From Trichothermofontia sp037445115 (GTDB lineage Bacteria; Cyanobacteriota; Cyanobacteriia; B231), in contig JBBILC010000004.1 of assembly GCA_037445115.1 (NCBI GenBank), positions 15,980 through 79,979 on the forward strand: DNA of 64,000 nt, given 5' to 3'. The translations under genes were made by a program, and so were the position numbers. Positions 36,258-45,030 of the stretch are shown piece by piece. Positions within the stretch are counted from its first letter, which is position 1; each line of letters begins with the position of its first letter. Under the pieces are notes generated by a model, which did not search any database, was not told where the DNA came from, and was given only the letters and a program-made list of their open reading frames with translations.

Positions 36258-36896
36258 ATGAATGCGCAAGGTCCTGATCCCCGTACCCTGCACCCGATGG
36301 CAGGATTTCCCCAGATTTGTTTTATCAAAAATACCGTTAACAATCCCAACATCATTATTGGTGATTACACCTACTACGATGATCCAGAGGATTCGGAAAA
36401 CTTTGAGCGCAATGTGTTGTATCACTTCCCGTTTATTGGTGACAAACTGATGATTGGGAAATTTTGCGCGATCGCCCGAGGAGTGAAGTTCATTATGAAT
36501 GGCGCGAATCACTCAATGGCCGGGTTTTCTACCTATCCCTTCTTCATTTTTAGTCATGGCTGGGAACGGGTTGCTGCGGCAGATGAAGGGGCGGTGATGA
36601 AAGGGGATACGGTGATTGGTAATGATGTGTGGCTGGGATATGAGTCGGTGATCATGCCGGGTGTGGCGATTGGGGATGGTGCCATTGTGGCGGCAAAGTC
36701 AGTGGTAACAAAGGATGTTCCGGCCTATGCGATCGTGGGGGGGAATCCGGCCCAGATCTTACGCTATCGATTTGCTGAGGAAACAATTGCGCAATTACTA
36801 GAGATTGCCTGGTGGCACTGGGATGTTGCTAAAATTAGCCGTAACCTGGAGGCGATCGTGGGTGCAGATATTGGCGCTCTCCAATCTTGTCGCTAA
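36258..36896 (+). CDS. Hexapeptide-repeat acetyltransferase (Vat/CatB-like)
   Basis: A 212-residue left-handed beta-helix acetyltransferase of the xenobiotic acetyltransferase family (streptogramin A or type-B chloramphenicol acetyltransferase-like). It starts with IIIGDYTYYDDPEDSENF and has KLMIGKFCAIARGVKFIM, the catalytic His in MNGANHSMAGFSTYPF, and hexapeptide turns in TVIGNDVWLGYESVIMPG and IGDGAIVAAKSVVTKDV. It transfers acetyl from acetyl-CoA to a hydroxyl group. Many chromosomal members do not confer drug resistance, and the substrate here is unknown. Start ATG 36258 is followed after the gene by a strong hairpin shared with acsF. Confidence 0.88.
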   Translation: MNAQGPDPRTLHPMAGFPQICFIKNTVNNPNIIIGDYTYYDDPEDSENFERNVLYHFPFIGDKLMIGKFCAIARGVKFIMNGANHSMAGFSTYPFFIFSHGWERVAAADEGAVMKGDTVIGNDVWLGYESVIMPGVAIGDGAIVAAKSVVTKDVPAYAIVGGNPAQILRYRFAEETIAQLLEIAWWHWDVAKISRNLEAIVGADIGALQSCR

Positions 36897-36916
36897 CAGC
36901 TAGAAAACCCCTAAGA

Positions 36917-36966
36917 CACAAAGATCACCAAGCCAAGCCAAGCCGAGGATTAGGGTGATCTTTGTG
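36917..36966. terminator. Bidirectional terminator hairpin between acetyltransferase and acsF
   Basis: CACAAAGATCACC (36917-36929) pairs perfectly with GGTGATCTTTGTG (36954-36966), a 13-bp stem with a 24-base loop that contains three AAGCC-like direct repeats. It lies 20 bases after the acetyltransferase stop and 26 bases after the acsF stop, which run toward each other. Flanking runs of A or T are short, so it is terminator-like rather than classic. Confidence 0.65.
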
Positions 36967-36992
36967 CCTTCGAGATTGTTGAAGAATACTTG

Positions 36993-38066
36993 CTAATGGA
37001 CGGCTCCCCGCAGGGCTTCGGCATCGATCGGCTTGATGAAATACAGTTTGACTAAATCGCCGAGGATACCCAGGATAAGCGGTAACTTTTGGAGAAACTT
37101 GATCGAGGCGGGTTTGTCACTCGCTCCGATGGCCTGAATCTTAAGGTTCCGTTCGGCACAGCGCTCCATCCGAGAGAAGAATTCGGGATGATCCACATCC
37201 AAAATCGTCGGAAAGGCACGGGCAGAGGTATTGTTGGTCTCGCGAATCACCTGGCGATCGAATTCGGTGGGATCAAGACCCAGGCTGTAATAGAAATTAG
37301 CCCGCTCATGGACTGTCAAGCTATGGGTGGCAAAAACCGACAGTAGAAAGAAGCGACTCCACAGGCGCGATTGCCAGGTTTGCCAGAGTTCTGGTTGCGA
37401 TCGCAGCAATGCCTTGAAAATATCACCGTGGCGGTTTTCATCCTGGCACCAACTTTCAAAATACTTGAACAGGGGATGGAACTGGTTTTCGGGGTGCTTC
37501 TCCAGGTGGCGATAAATAATGATATAGCGCCAGTAGCCGATCTTTTCCGACAGGTAAACCGTGTATAGTACCCAGGGAATGGGGAAAAAGGTATAGGTGC
37601 GATTCTTGGTCAGCTTGGCCAAATCCAGCGAGATATTAAAATCCGCCATCGTCTTATTCAGAAACCCGGCATGGCGGGCCTCATCCCGTGCCATCAGGTG
37701 GAAAATTTCCGCCAGCAATGGATTCTGAGCCTTGATACGACGCGAGAGTTCTTTAAACAAGAGGAAACCGGAAAACTCCGACACACAGGAGCGTTCTAGA
37801 TAGTCGATGAAGGCTTGACGATCGTCTGCGCTCAGATGATCCCACGACTGTTGAAAGCTGTCATCCCGCACAAAATGGTGGCGGTTATAGTCGGCCCGCA
37901 TCTCCGTGAGCATGGCCTGCAATTCCTGCTCCTGGGCCGAGAGGTCGAGGGTCGCCGCTGCCTCAAAGTCGGTGATGTAGAACCGAGGCGTGAGCACCGA
38001 CTCCTGCATGGTAGCCTTTTGCACCGGCAGGGACGCTGACTCTGGCGTAGACAGAACGTTGACCAT
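36993..38066 (-). CDS. acsF: Mg-protoporphyrin IX monomethyl ester oxidative cyclase
   Basis: A 357-residue diiron enzyme (AcsF/ChlA) that uses O2 to form the fifth ring of chlorophyll. The two iron-binding motifs are MARDEARHAGF and CQDENRHGD, with the early glutamate in SEFSGFLLFKEL. Several hydrophobic segments (TYTFFPIPWVLYTVYLSE) match the membrane-associated family. Cyanobacteria often carry two paralogues, one for aerobic and one for low-oxygen growth; which this is cannot be told from sequence alone. It is monocistronic and its promoter has two adjacent palindromes, one of them shared exactly with the nitronate monooxygenase-like gene at 9.5 kb. Confidence 0.95.
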   Translation of the reverse strand: MVNVLSTPESASLPVQKATMQESVLTPRFYITDFEAAATLDLSAQEQELQAMLTEMRADYNRHHFVRDDSFQQSWDHLSADDRQAFIDYLERSCVSEFSGFLLFKELSRRIKAQNPLLAEIFHLMARDEARHAGFLNKTMADFNISLDLAKLTKNRTYTFFPIPWVLYTVYLSEKIGYWRYIIIYRHLEKHPENQFHPLFKYFESWCQDENRHGDIFKALLRSQPELWQTWQSRLWSRFFLLSVFATHSLTVHERANFYYSLGLDPTEFDRQVIRETNNTSARAFPTILDVDHPEFFSRMERCAERNLKIQAIGASDKPASIKFLQKLPLILGILGDLVKLYFIKPIDAEALRGAVH

Positions 38067-38081
38067 AGGGACTCCGCTTCC

Positions 38082-38112
38082 TAGCTAAATAGCTTAATAA
38101 CTGTTTAGTTAT
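38082..38112 (-). promoter_or_regulatory. Two palindromic operators in the acsF promoter
   Basis: ATAACTGTTTAGTTAT (38097-38112) is identical to the site at 9549-9564 and lies 31 bases upstream of the acsF start. Directly beside it TAGCTAAATAGCTTA (38082-38096) fits the same pattern TARCT-N4-AGYTA. In the gene's sense a TATTTATAAC stretch precedes the 16-mer, so the site lies at or just after the -10 region, as at the other gene. A MarR-type regulator (for example a ChlR-like protein, which controls low-oxygen tetrapyrrole genes in cyanobacteria) is a reasonable candidate, by inference only. Confidence 0.7.
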
Positions 38113-38212
38113 AAATACTATCTTTAAGAGTCTCTGGGCAACTGTCAAGGGAGTATTAATACTTAAAAATGGCAAATTCGCGCATAAGTCCCTCCTGGAA
38201 AATCTGAACCGA

Positions 38213-38649
38213 TCAACCTTTGCTTAAATTTAAAACTTTAAAACTGGCCAATAGCTGCACATAGGCGAAAACCTGCCGCCGTTCTGGTTCAGATTCTAGC
38301 TGGTGTAACCGCTGGGTAATCTCGCTCAACCACTGCTCTAGGTTGGTCCGACTCACCAACGCCGCAAAGGGCACAATGGCCGGATCGGCGAGCAAGGGTT
38401 GGGGTCCTACGCCTAAAGGCAAAGTTCCTGGTAGTGATGGACTATCCCCTCTAAGGCAAAGCAGGTTTCAAGTACCGTGTCTGGGGAGGGGGCAATTAGG
38501 AGCACCCCCACCTGGGTAATGGGCAACCGATAGCGACGGTAGAGGCGCACCCAATAGTTCAGCATTCGTAGGGGCCAAGGGGGTGATTCGAGGCGGGTTT
38601 GAAACTCCAAGTGCCCCAGTTTAGCCCATGTCGATCGCGATCGCACCAA
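38213..38649 (-). pseudogene. Rpn/PD-(D/E)XK nuclease-like relic
   Basis: Two adjacent frames carry pieces of one family. The first (38649-38413) has LGHLEFQTRLESPPWPLRML with the nuclease-type E-x-Q, then YWVRLYRRYRLPITQVGVLL and CFALEGIVHHYQE. The second (38422-38213) resumes with PLLADPAIVPFAALV and a helical tail. This order matches cyanobacterial Rpn-like recombination-promoting nuclease/transposase proteins. The N-terminus with its start is missing, the middle is deleted and the frame is broken, so it is probably dead. Confidence 0.7.
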
Positions 38650-38743
38650 CCCCGTGCGACAGTCCTAGAACATCAATGTTAGGATTGCCACAGATACCGA
38701 AGAAGTTGTAAATAGACGACGTAAGAAGAAGGAAACGTAAGGC

Positions 38744-40888
38744 ATGAAAGAAATAGAGAAGTCGATATCCTTTGATGGTAGGGATATTCGGCTCCTGGTC
38801 GGCTTGCTTGCACCCCAAGCAGGCGGTTCGGTTCTAGTACAGTCGGGCGATACAGCCGTTTTGGTCACGGCAACCCGCGCAGGGTCGCGAGAAGGGATTG
38901 ATTTTCTACCACTGGTCGTGGACTACGAAGAACGGCTTTACGCGGCTGGACGCATTCCCGGCGGCTTTCTGCGGCGCGAGGGCAGACCCCCCGAGAAGGC
39001 GATTCTCACGGGACGGCTGATCGATCGCCCCATCCGTCCCCTCTTCCCCAGTTGGCTGCGGGATGATATTCAGATTGTCGCCACCACGCTTTCGATGGAT
39101 GAGAAGGTACCGCCCGATGTGCTGGCTGCCACCGGGGCTTCGATCGCCACGTTACTGGCGGGCATTCCCTTCTACGGGCCAATGGCGGCGGTACGGGTGG
39201 GTCTGGTCGGGGATGACTTTATCATCAACCCCACCTATCGGGAAATTGAGATCGGGGATTTAGATCTCATCGTCGCTAGTTCCCCGGCAGGGATCATCAT
39301 GGTCGAGGCTGGCGCAAACCAACTCCCAGAGCAAGACATCATCGAGGCGATCGACTTTGGCCACGAAACCGCCCTAGAGCTAATCCAGGCCCAACGGGAC
39401 CTGCTGGCGGAATTGGGGATTGAACCGGTCGTCCCGGAACCGCCCGTCCGCGATCTCACCCTGGACACCTTTGTGCGCGATCGCGCCAGCGAATCGATTC
39501 AGACTGTTTTAGCCCGGTTTGAACCAGATAAGCACGTCCGCGATGCGGCTCTGGATGAAATTAAGGACAAAGTGGCAGCAGCGATCGCCGAATTGCCTGA
39601 GACTGATCCGGTCCAGACGATCGCCACAGCCGATCCCAAGGCCCTCAGCCAAGTATTCAAAAACCTGACCAAGGAGATCATGCGGCGGCAGGTCATAGAA
39701 GCAGGCGTGCGGGTGGATGGTCGCAAGTTGGATGAGGTGCGGCCCATCTCGTGCCGAGTGGGTATCCTGCCGAGCCGGGTACACGGGAGTGGCCTCTTTA
39801 ACCGGGGCCTGACCCAGGTGATGTCCCTGGCCACCTTGGGTACCGCTGGCGACGCCCAGGAACTGGACGATCTCCACCCCGATGAGCAAAAACGCTACCT
39901 GCACCACTACAACTTCCCACCCTTCTCGGTTGGGGAGGTACGCCCCATGCGATCGCCCGGTCGGCGGGAAATCGGCCACGGTGCCCTGGCGGAACGTGCC
40001 CTGGTGCCGGTCCTGCCCCCCAAGGCTGATTTTCCCTACGTGATTCGGGTGGTGTCGGAAGTGTTGTCCTCCGATGGTTCCACCTCAATGGGGTCGGTCT
40101 GTGGCTCCACCCTGGCGCTGATGGATGCCGGGGTGCCGATCGTCAAACCGGTGAGCGGCACAGCAATGGGCCTGATCAAGGAAGGCGATGAGGTGCGGAT
40201 TCTCACGGACATCCAGAGCATTGAAGACTTCTTGGGCGACATGGACTTCAAGGTGGCGGGGACCGATACCGGGGTAACCGCCCTGCAAATGGACATGAAA
40301 ATCCAGGGGCTACCCATCGCCACGATCGCCGAGGCCATCCGTCAAGCGCGTCCGGCCCGGATGCATATCCTGGAACAAATGCTCAAGACGATCGAGCAGC
40401 CCAAGCCGCAACTGTCGCCCTTCGCGCCGCGCCTGCTGACCCTCAAGATCGACCCCGACATGATCGGCCTGCTGATCGGTCCCGGCGGCAAGACGGTGAA
40501 GGGCATTACCGAAAGTACCGGGGCCAAGATCGACATCGAAGACGACGGCACGGTGATGATCTCCGCCACCGATGGTGAAAAGGCCAAGAAAGCCCGCAGT
40601 ATTATCCAGGGCCTTACCCGCAAGCTCAATACGGGGGATGTCTATGCCGGACGGGTGACCCGGATTATCCCGATCGGGGCCTTTGTCGAGCTACTCCCCG
40701 GCAAGGAAGGCATGATCCACATCTCGCAACTGGCCGACTACCGCGTTGGTAAGGTCGAAGATGAAGTGGCCGTCGGCGATGAAGTCGTGGTCAAGATCCG
40801 GGAAATTGATTCCCGTGGTCGCGTTAACCTTACCCGTTTGGGGATTCACCCCGACGAGGCGGCAGCGGCACGGCAGGCAAGTCAGTAG
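38744..40888 (+). CDS. pnp: Polynucleotide phosphorylase
   Basis: A 714-residue 3'-5' phosphorolytic exoribonuclease, normal for cyanobacteria. Two RNase PH domains (about 10-230 and 320-545) flank a helical domain. The KH domain has IGLLIGPGGKTVKGI (near 575) and the S1 domain VYAGRVTRIIPIGAFVELLPG (near 630). Active-site signatures include GRREIGHGALAERAL and SSDGSTSMGSVCG. It degrades and can tail RNA. A purine-rich AAGAAGGAA lies upstream of ATG 38744. Its last 59 bases overlap the end of the convergent phosphatase gene. Confidence 0.97.
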   Translation: MKEIEKSISFDGRDIRLLVGLLAPQAGGSVLVQSGDTAVLVTATRAGSREGIDFLPLVVDYEERLYAAGRIPGGFLRREGRPPEKAILTGRLIDRPIRPLFPSWLRDDIQIVATTLSMDEKVPPDVLAATGASIATLLAGIPFYGPMAAVRVGLVGDDFIINPTYREIEIGDLDLIVASSPAGIIMVEAGANQLPEQDIIEAIDFGHETALELIQAQRDLLAELGIEPVVPEPPVRDLTLDTFVRDRASESIQTVLARFEPDKHVRDAALDEIKDKVAAAIAELPETDPVQTIATADPKALSQVFKNLTKEIMRRQVIEAGVRVDGRKLDEVRPISCRVGILPSRVHGSGLFNRGLTQVMSLATLGTAGDAQELDDLHPDEQKRYLHHYNFPPFSVGEVRPMRSPGRREIGHGALAERALVPVLPPKADFPYVIRVVSEVLSSDGSTSMGSVCGSTLALMDAGVPIVKPVSGTAMGLIKEGDEVRILTDIQSIEDFLGDMDFKVAGTDTGVTALQMDMKIQGLPIATIAEAIRQARPARMHILEQMLKTIEQPKPQLSPFAPRLLTLKIDPDMIGLLIGPGGKTVKGITESTGAKIDIEDDGTVMISATDGEKAKKARSIIQGLTRKLNTGDVYAGRVTRIIPIGAFVELLPGKEGMIHISQLADYRVGKVEDEVAVGDEVVVKIREIDSRGRVNLTRLGIHPDEAAAARQASQ

Positions 40889-43304
40889 CCCCCCCCGGTT
40901 CCGCCGTTGGCGCAGAGGAGGGGCACCCTGGGTCCAAACTCCCGGACAACCCGGTTATCCCCTCCCAGGGTTGTTGGTTGGCCGTCAATCGCAGCCAACC
41001 CTGTTCACCAACCTGGACGGTGGCGATCGGGACAAGGGGCGTTGCCGTTCCTGCCCCTACCACTGGGGTATCGGGTAACCCGCACACCCGCACCTGGACC
41101 CACGTTTGATCGGGTAGCAATGTCTGTTGCCGGAGGAGGAGAAGTTGGCTTCCCCGTGGCAGTTGTTGGGCCATATCGGCGGCAGTTGTGACCTCCAGGG
41201 TGGGATCAGGGGTGGGCCAGAGGAGCAGCGCGGTTTGCAGGGTAACTATTTGCCCGATCGTCACCGTCGCCGCCGGGGACGGACGATCGCTCGGCGTCGG
41301 GCTAGGGACCATAGGAGCCGGATTGAGGGGGACGGAGGTTGGTTCGGGCGACGCGGGCGTAGTGCTTGGGATAGGCATTCTCCACGGGGATAACCCAAGG
41401 CTGTGCCATAGCCATAATCCGCCTAGCCCCAGGACGAGGGCCATCCCGCCCAACCATACCCCTAGACGTAACGGCGATCGCCCGCGATCGATTGGCGGTG
41501 CGCCAAGAATTTCCGTGCGAATACTCGGTGTGACCGTTTCTGCCAAGGCCACCAGACTTTCTGCCTCCAGTTGGGTGGGGGCATCCGGCAAACTCGGCGC
41601 GGGGGTCAGGCGGGCCAGGAGAGTTTGGGCATCCACCGCCACCGCTGGCATTTGCGCCACCTGGTAGGCCATCAGGGCCACCGTCACATTATCATGCCCA
41701 TTCCAATGGTTGGCGAGGGCCACTAGCCGCTGACTCACCGTGGCCAGATCGCGGCGTTCCGTCAACACTGGCAACACTTCCGTTTGCCAAAACTGCTCCA
41801 CCCGATCGTTATCACTCAGGCCATCGGAGCACAGGAGTAATACACAATCCTCATCAATCACCCAGCGATCGACCGTCGGGAATAACTGCTGGGCGGGTCC
41901 CATCCCCACTGCCTGAACCAGGGCACCACTGATTGACCCCTGGATCGACTCGCGGTAGAGGCAATACCCCAAACGCACATCCCGCGAGGCAATATCATCA
42001 TCGAGGGTGATTTGATGACACCCCTGGCGGGTCATCCAGTACAGGCGGCTATCCCCCACATGGGTGACATACACCTCATGGTGATTCGCGAGGGCCATCA
42101 CCAGGGTTGTTCCCATCCGTTGCCGTTCCTGGCGGTGTTCATCATTATTACGCTGGTTAATGGCGTCATTGGCCGCATAGACCGCCTGCTCCAGACCGGT
42201 CGCTAACCGTTGTGGGTTCCAGAGCGGTCGGTTCAGGGGCAGTTGCGTGATGCGGGCTGGCAAGGTGGCGATCGCCAATCCCGAAGCTACACTCCCCCCC
42301 TCATGGCCCCCCAAGCCATCACAGACGATCGCCAGAGGCAACTGGGTTTGCACCTTCACTTTGCCTGGGGAAGTGGTGGGTGGATAGCAAGCGTCCTCAT
42401 TACGCTCACGACTAGGACCCCGATCGGTTTGGGTAGCAATTTGCACCGATCGCTCGCTCACCCCCTGTTTTTCAAGGGCTTCACGATACAGTTGATAGTA
42501 TTGAAATAGGGCTTGGTCCAGCCAAAGGGCCAGGTAGTCCGCATTGGGTACCTGCTGTTGCTGCAATTGCTCCCATAGATAGGAGAGGAAGGGATGCAGG
42601 ACGGGTTGGGTATCTGTTAACCATGCCTGCCAACAGTAGCCCAACTGTACCAGGTTAGGGGATGACGCGGGATGATCGCGATCGTCGAGGGACTTTGCGG
42701 TGGCATCGAACTTAAGTTCCAGTAACCGCACCCAGGGACCTTCAACCCGCACTAAATCCGGATCAAGGAGGCTAGAGACCACCCCCTCCCGCTGGAACGG
42801 CGACCAAAGTCGAGCTATCTGCCACAGCCAGTTTAATTGGCGCAGGGCCGAAGCCCGGGGCCAAGCCTCCCGTAGGGAAGGCAGCAAGGGCGAACCGGAA
42901 CCCGCCGCCGCTGGGACGACTAACTGGCTCTGATCCAGGGGGGCTTGCTCAAGCAAAACGATCGCCTGCATCGTTTTTTCCGGCAAATAGAGCAAGCCAT
43001 AGGGTTGGGGGATGTGTAATCGCCAGGGAATCAGACTGAGGTAGGCAGCCAGTTCGTTCGAGATCTCAGGCGGCATCGCAGGCAAGCGGTGCGGTTGGGT
43101 ATCGAGCACCACCTGCCCCTGAATGTGGACATAGCGATCGCCCAGGATCGCCCCTGGTGCATAACTAGCCACCACCGAGTCCAAGGCCCAAAGATACCGC
43201 TTGACCAGAGGGGTTTGGCACTGTTGACAGAAGGAGTGATCAACCGGGTTCAGTGCCTGACACTGGGGATTTACACAGGAAATATTAATTGCAGCCTTAT
43301 CCAT
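40830..43304 (-). CDS. PP2C-type protein phosphatase with zinc ribbon and C-terminal extracytoplasmic domain
   Basis: An 824-residue PPM phosphatase. It starts with a zinc ribbon (CVNPQCQALNPVDHSFCQQC, residues about 10-30). A region with kinase-accessory features follows (30-325). The PP2C catalytic core (about 330-580) has GPSRERNEDACYPP, VCDGLGGHEGGSVAS, HVGDSRLYW, LLCSDGLSDND and HDNVTVALMAY, all metal-binding motifs intact. A membrane helix (LGGMALVLGLGGLWLW) and a P/T-rich region lead to a small C-terminal domain. It should remove phosphate from Ser/Thr. I chose ATG 43304; a longer frame upstream runs through tandem repeats and is not conserved-looking. Its 3' end overlaps pnp. Confidence 0.88.
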   Translation of the reverse strand: MDKAAINISCVNPQCQALNPVDHSFCQQCQTPLVKRYLWALDSVVASYAPGAILGDRYVHIQGQVVLDTQPHRLPAMPPEISNELAAYLSLIPWRLHIPQPYGLLYLPEKTMQAIVLLEQAPLDQSQLVVPAAAGSGSPLLPSLREAWPRASALRQLNWLWQIARLWSPFQREGVVSSLLDPDLVRVEGPWVRLLELKFDATAKSLDDRDHPASSPNLVQLGYCWQAWLTDTQPVLHPFLSYLWEQLQQQQVPNADYLALWLDQALFQYYQLYREALEKQGVSERSVQIATQTDRGPSRERNEDACYPPTTSPGKVKVQTQLPLAIVCDGLGGHEGGSVASGLAIATLPARITQLPLNRPLWNPQRLATGLEQAVYAANDAINQRNNDEHRQERQRMGTTLVMALANHHEVYVTHVGDSRLYWMTRQGCHQITLDDDIASRDVRLGYCLYRESIQGSISGALVQAVGMGPAQQLFPTVDRWVIDEDCVLLLCSDGLSDNDRVEQFWQTEVLPVLTERRDLATVSQRLVALANHWNGHDNVTVALMAYQVAQMPAVAVDAQTLLARLTPAPSLPDAPTQLEAESLVALAETVTPSIRTEILGAPPIDRGRSPLRLGVWLGGMALVLGLGGLWLWHSLGLSPWRMPIPSTTPASPEPTSVPLNPAPMVPSPTPSDRPSPAATVTIGQIVTLQTALLLWPTPDPTLEVTTAADMAQQLPRGSQLLLLRQQTLLPDQTWVQVRVCGLPDTPVVGAGTATPLVPIATVQVGEQGWLRLTANQQPWEGITGLSGSLDPGCPSSAPTAEPGGATDLPAVPLPPRRGESPNG

Positions 43305-43332
43305 GCCCAAAACTGACGAGGGTATTCTTCCG

Positions 43333-43368
43333 TAATGCCATTGATGCCATTGATGCCATTGATGCCAT
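43333..43368. repeat. Four 9-bp tandem repeats upstream of the phosphatase gene
   Basis: TAATGCCAT followed by three perfect TGATGCCAT units lie 29 bases upstream of the phosphatase start codon. In the phosphatase frame they would read as repeated WHQ, which argues that the frame upstream of ATG 43304 is not coding. Confidence 0.8.
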
Positions 43369-43914
43369 TTTGTTAAGTTAACAGAAGCCCGACCTGCTAG
43401 CGCAGTGGTGCCCCCTCCCTGGCGAGCTTCTTCCGTAACGTGGGGGTGAACGTATGCTAAAACCGGGCAAATTGTCCGCCCATTGGACAAGAAACGTTAC
43501 AATTTCCCCGCCACATTTCTATAGCGTTGTACAGTCAGAAAGATCTTCCCTCCGGCTAAAGCCAGGAGCGATACCTGCGATTGGGCTAGCACTCTGTCAG
43601 CCGTAAGCTGCCGGGTTGCCGATCGGCGCTAAGATCCTTCGACAACGCTCTCAGGGTAACCGGGACTTATCCGTTTCTCCTAGGGAGACACGGCGCGAAT
43701 GGGCTGAGCAGGTCGAGAACACCCACTTTAGGATTGACGCTGCACGCGTCACCGGACTACAGAAAGGAAGGCAGTTGGGTATCCCTAAACTCCGATCTAG
43801 ACGTGATTAAGAATTAAGAATTAACTAAAAGAAATCTTGCATAATTACTTCACTTTCTATACTCAAGGTGAAGATTAGCCTCATTGTTAGCCGTTAACGA
43901 CCCCATCACTTGCT
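43369..43914. other. Intergenic region with candidate promoter
   Basis: This region of about 550 bp separates the phosphatase from the TPR gene. A possible promoter TTGCAT (43837-43842) with TATACT (43858-43863), 15 bases apart, lies 50 bases before the TPR gene. Upstream is a tandem ATTAAGA repeat (43806-43822). The central GC-rich part (43550-43760) has CCGGCTAAAGCC-type hairpin potential and might be transcribed, but I cannot match it to 6S, tmRNA, RNase P or SRP RNA. Confidence 0.35.
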
Positions 43915-45030
43915 ATGCCTACAAAAAACTCTCGTCTTAAAGTCACACCGCCACCGGCTGAAACGCCATCCAGTCAGAATGGCACCGAGATGGATAATTC
44001 CAACCTGGATAGTTCCAATCTGGACAGTTCCAACCTAGATAGTTCCAGCCTAGAGGATTCGCTGGCGGAAACCCAGCGCGACTCTACCCGTGTTGACCGT
44101 AGCCCTAATGGCGAGGTGGCGCTGGGATTGGCTAGTCTAGACCCGCTTGTAGCCGCTGCGCCGAGGGACGCCGAGGTGGATATTGCCGCCCAAGCGGCCC
44201 ACTGGTCCCACCAAGGGGATGTGCAACGGCGGGCACGCGACCTCGAAGCGGCGATCGCTAGCTACGATCGCGCCCTCGAACTGGATGCTGCCAACTATTG
44301 GGCTTGGTACCACCGGGGCAGCGTTCTGGAAGATCTGGAGCGCTATGAAGAAGCGGTCGATAGCTACAGCAATGCCATTACGGAGCGCCCCAACGATTAT
44401 TGGGCCTGGTATCAGCGGGGGAATTGCCTGGATCACTTGCAACGCTTTGAGGCGGCGATCGACAGTTACGATCGGGCGATCGAGCTACGGCCCAACGACT
44501 ATTGGGCCTGGTATCGCCGCGCTAACGTACTGCGCCATGCCGAACGCCATGCGGAAGCCGTTGCCAGTTACGATCGTGCCCTCGAAATTCGGCCCGGTGA
44601 CTTCTGGAGTTGGTACCGGCGCGGTCACACCCTGCGGCAAGCACGGCACTATAACGAAGCGGTCAGCAGCTATCAGGAGGCCCTAGCCCTACGGCCCGAA
44701 CAGGCGGATGTCTGGTATGCCCTCGCCAGTTGCTATGCCCATCAACGCCAGGTGGATCAGGCGATCGCCTGCCTGCGGGAGGCGTTGCGGTGGGGAGATG
44801 AGGACTACCGGGATCAGGCTTCTGGAGATGCCCATTTTAGTAGTATTCGGCGGCGGAAGCAGTTCCAGGCATTTCTCAAGGAGCCGGAATTGATCGCGGC
44901 GGCGGATCTGGCCGCTTCAGAATCCGCCGGGGCAACAGCGGCACCAGATGCGGATACCGAAGCGACGGCGGCACCCCAGGCGGAGCGCAATGGGCAGGGG
45001 CCGACGGATACCCATAACGCCGCCGAATAA
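43915..45030 (+). CDS. TPR repeat protein
   Basis: A 371-residue cytosolic protein. The N-terminus has tandem pentapeptide-like repeats (SNLDSSNLDSSNLDSSSLED). Four to six TPR units follow (residues about 85-290). Their first helix is unusual and repeated: NDYWAWYQRGN, NDYWAWYRRAN and GDFWSWYRRGH. The aromatic-rich WAWY pattern is typical of a cyanobacterial TPR subgroup. The tail is A/E-rich and disordered. TPRs bind other proteins; the partner is unknown. Its stop codon overlaps the msrP start as TAATG, so the two are translationally coupled. Confidence 0.85.
   Translation: MPTKNSRLKVTPPPAETPSSQNGTEMDNSNLDSSNLDSSNLDSSSLEDSLAETQRDSTRVDRSPNGEVALGLASLDPLVAAAPRDAEVDIAAQAAHWSHQGDVQRRARDLEAAIASYDRALELDAANYWAWYHRGSVLEDLERYEEAVDSYSNAITERPNDYWAWYQRGNCLDHLQRFEAAIDSYDRAIELRPNDYWAWYRRANVLRHAERHAEAVASYDRALEIRPGDFWSWYRRGHTLRQARHYNEAVSSYQEALALRPEQADVWYALASCYAHQRQVDQAIACLREALRWGDEDYRDQASGDAHFSSIRRRKQFQAFLKEPELIAAADLAASESAGATAAPDADTEATAAPQAERNGQGPTDTHNAAE

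Noticed and set aside
43305..43490. N-terminal extension of the PP2C phosphatase
   Set aside because: The extension runs through a 9-bp tandem repeat that would encode repeated WHQ; the zinc ribbon begins properly at the later ATG.
43550..43760. Structured RNA such as 6S RNA or SRP RNA
   Set aside because: Local hairpins exist but none of the known signatures of 6S, SRP, tmRNA or RNase P RNA could be matched.
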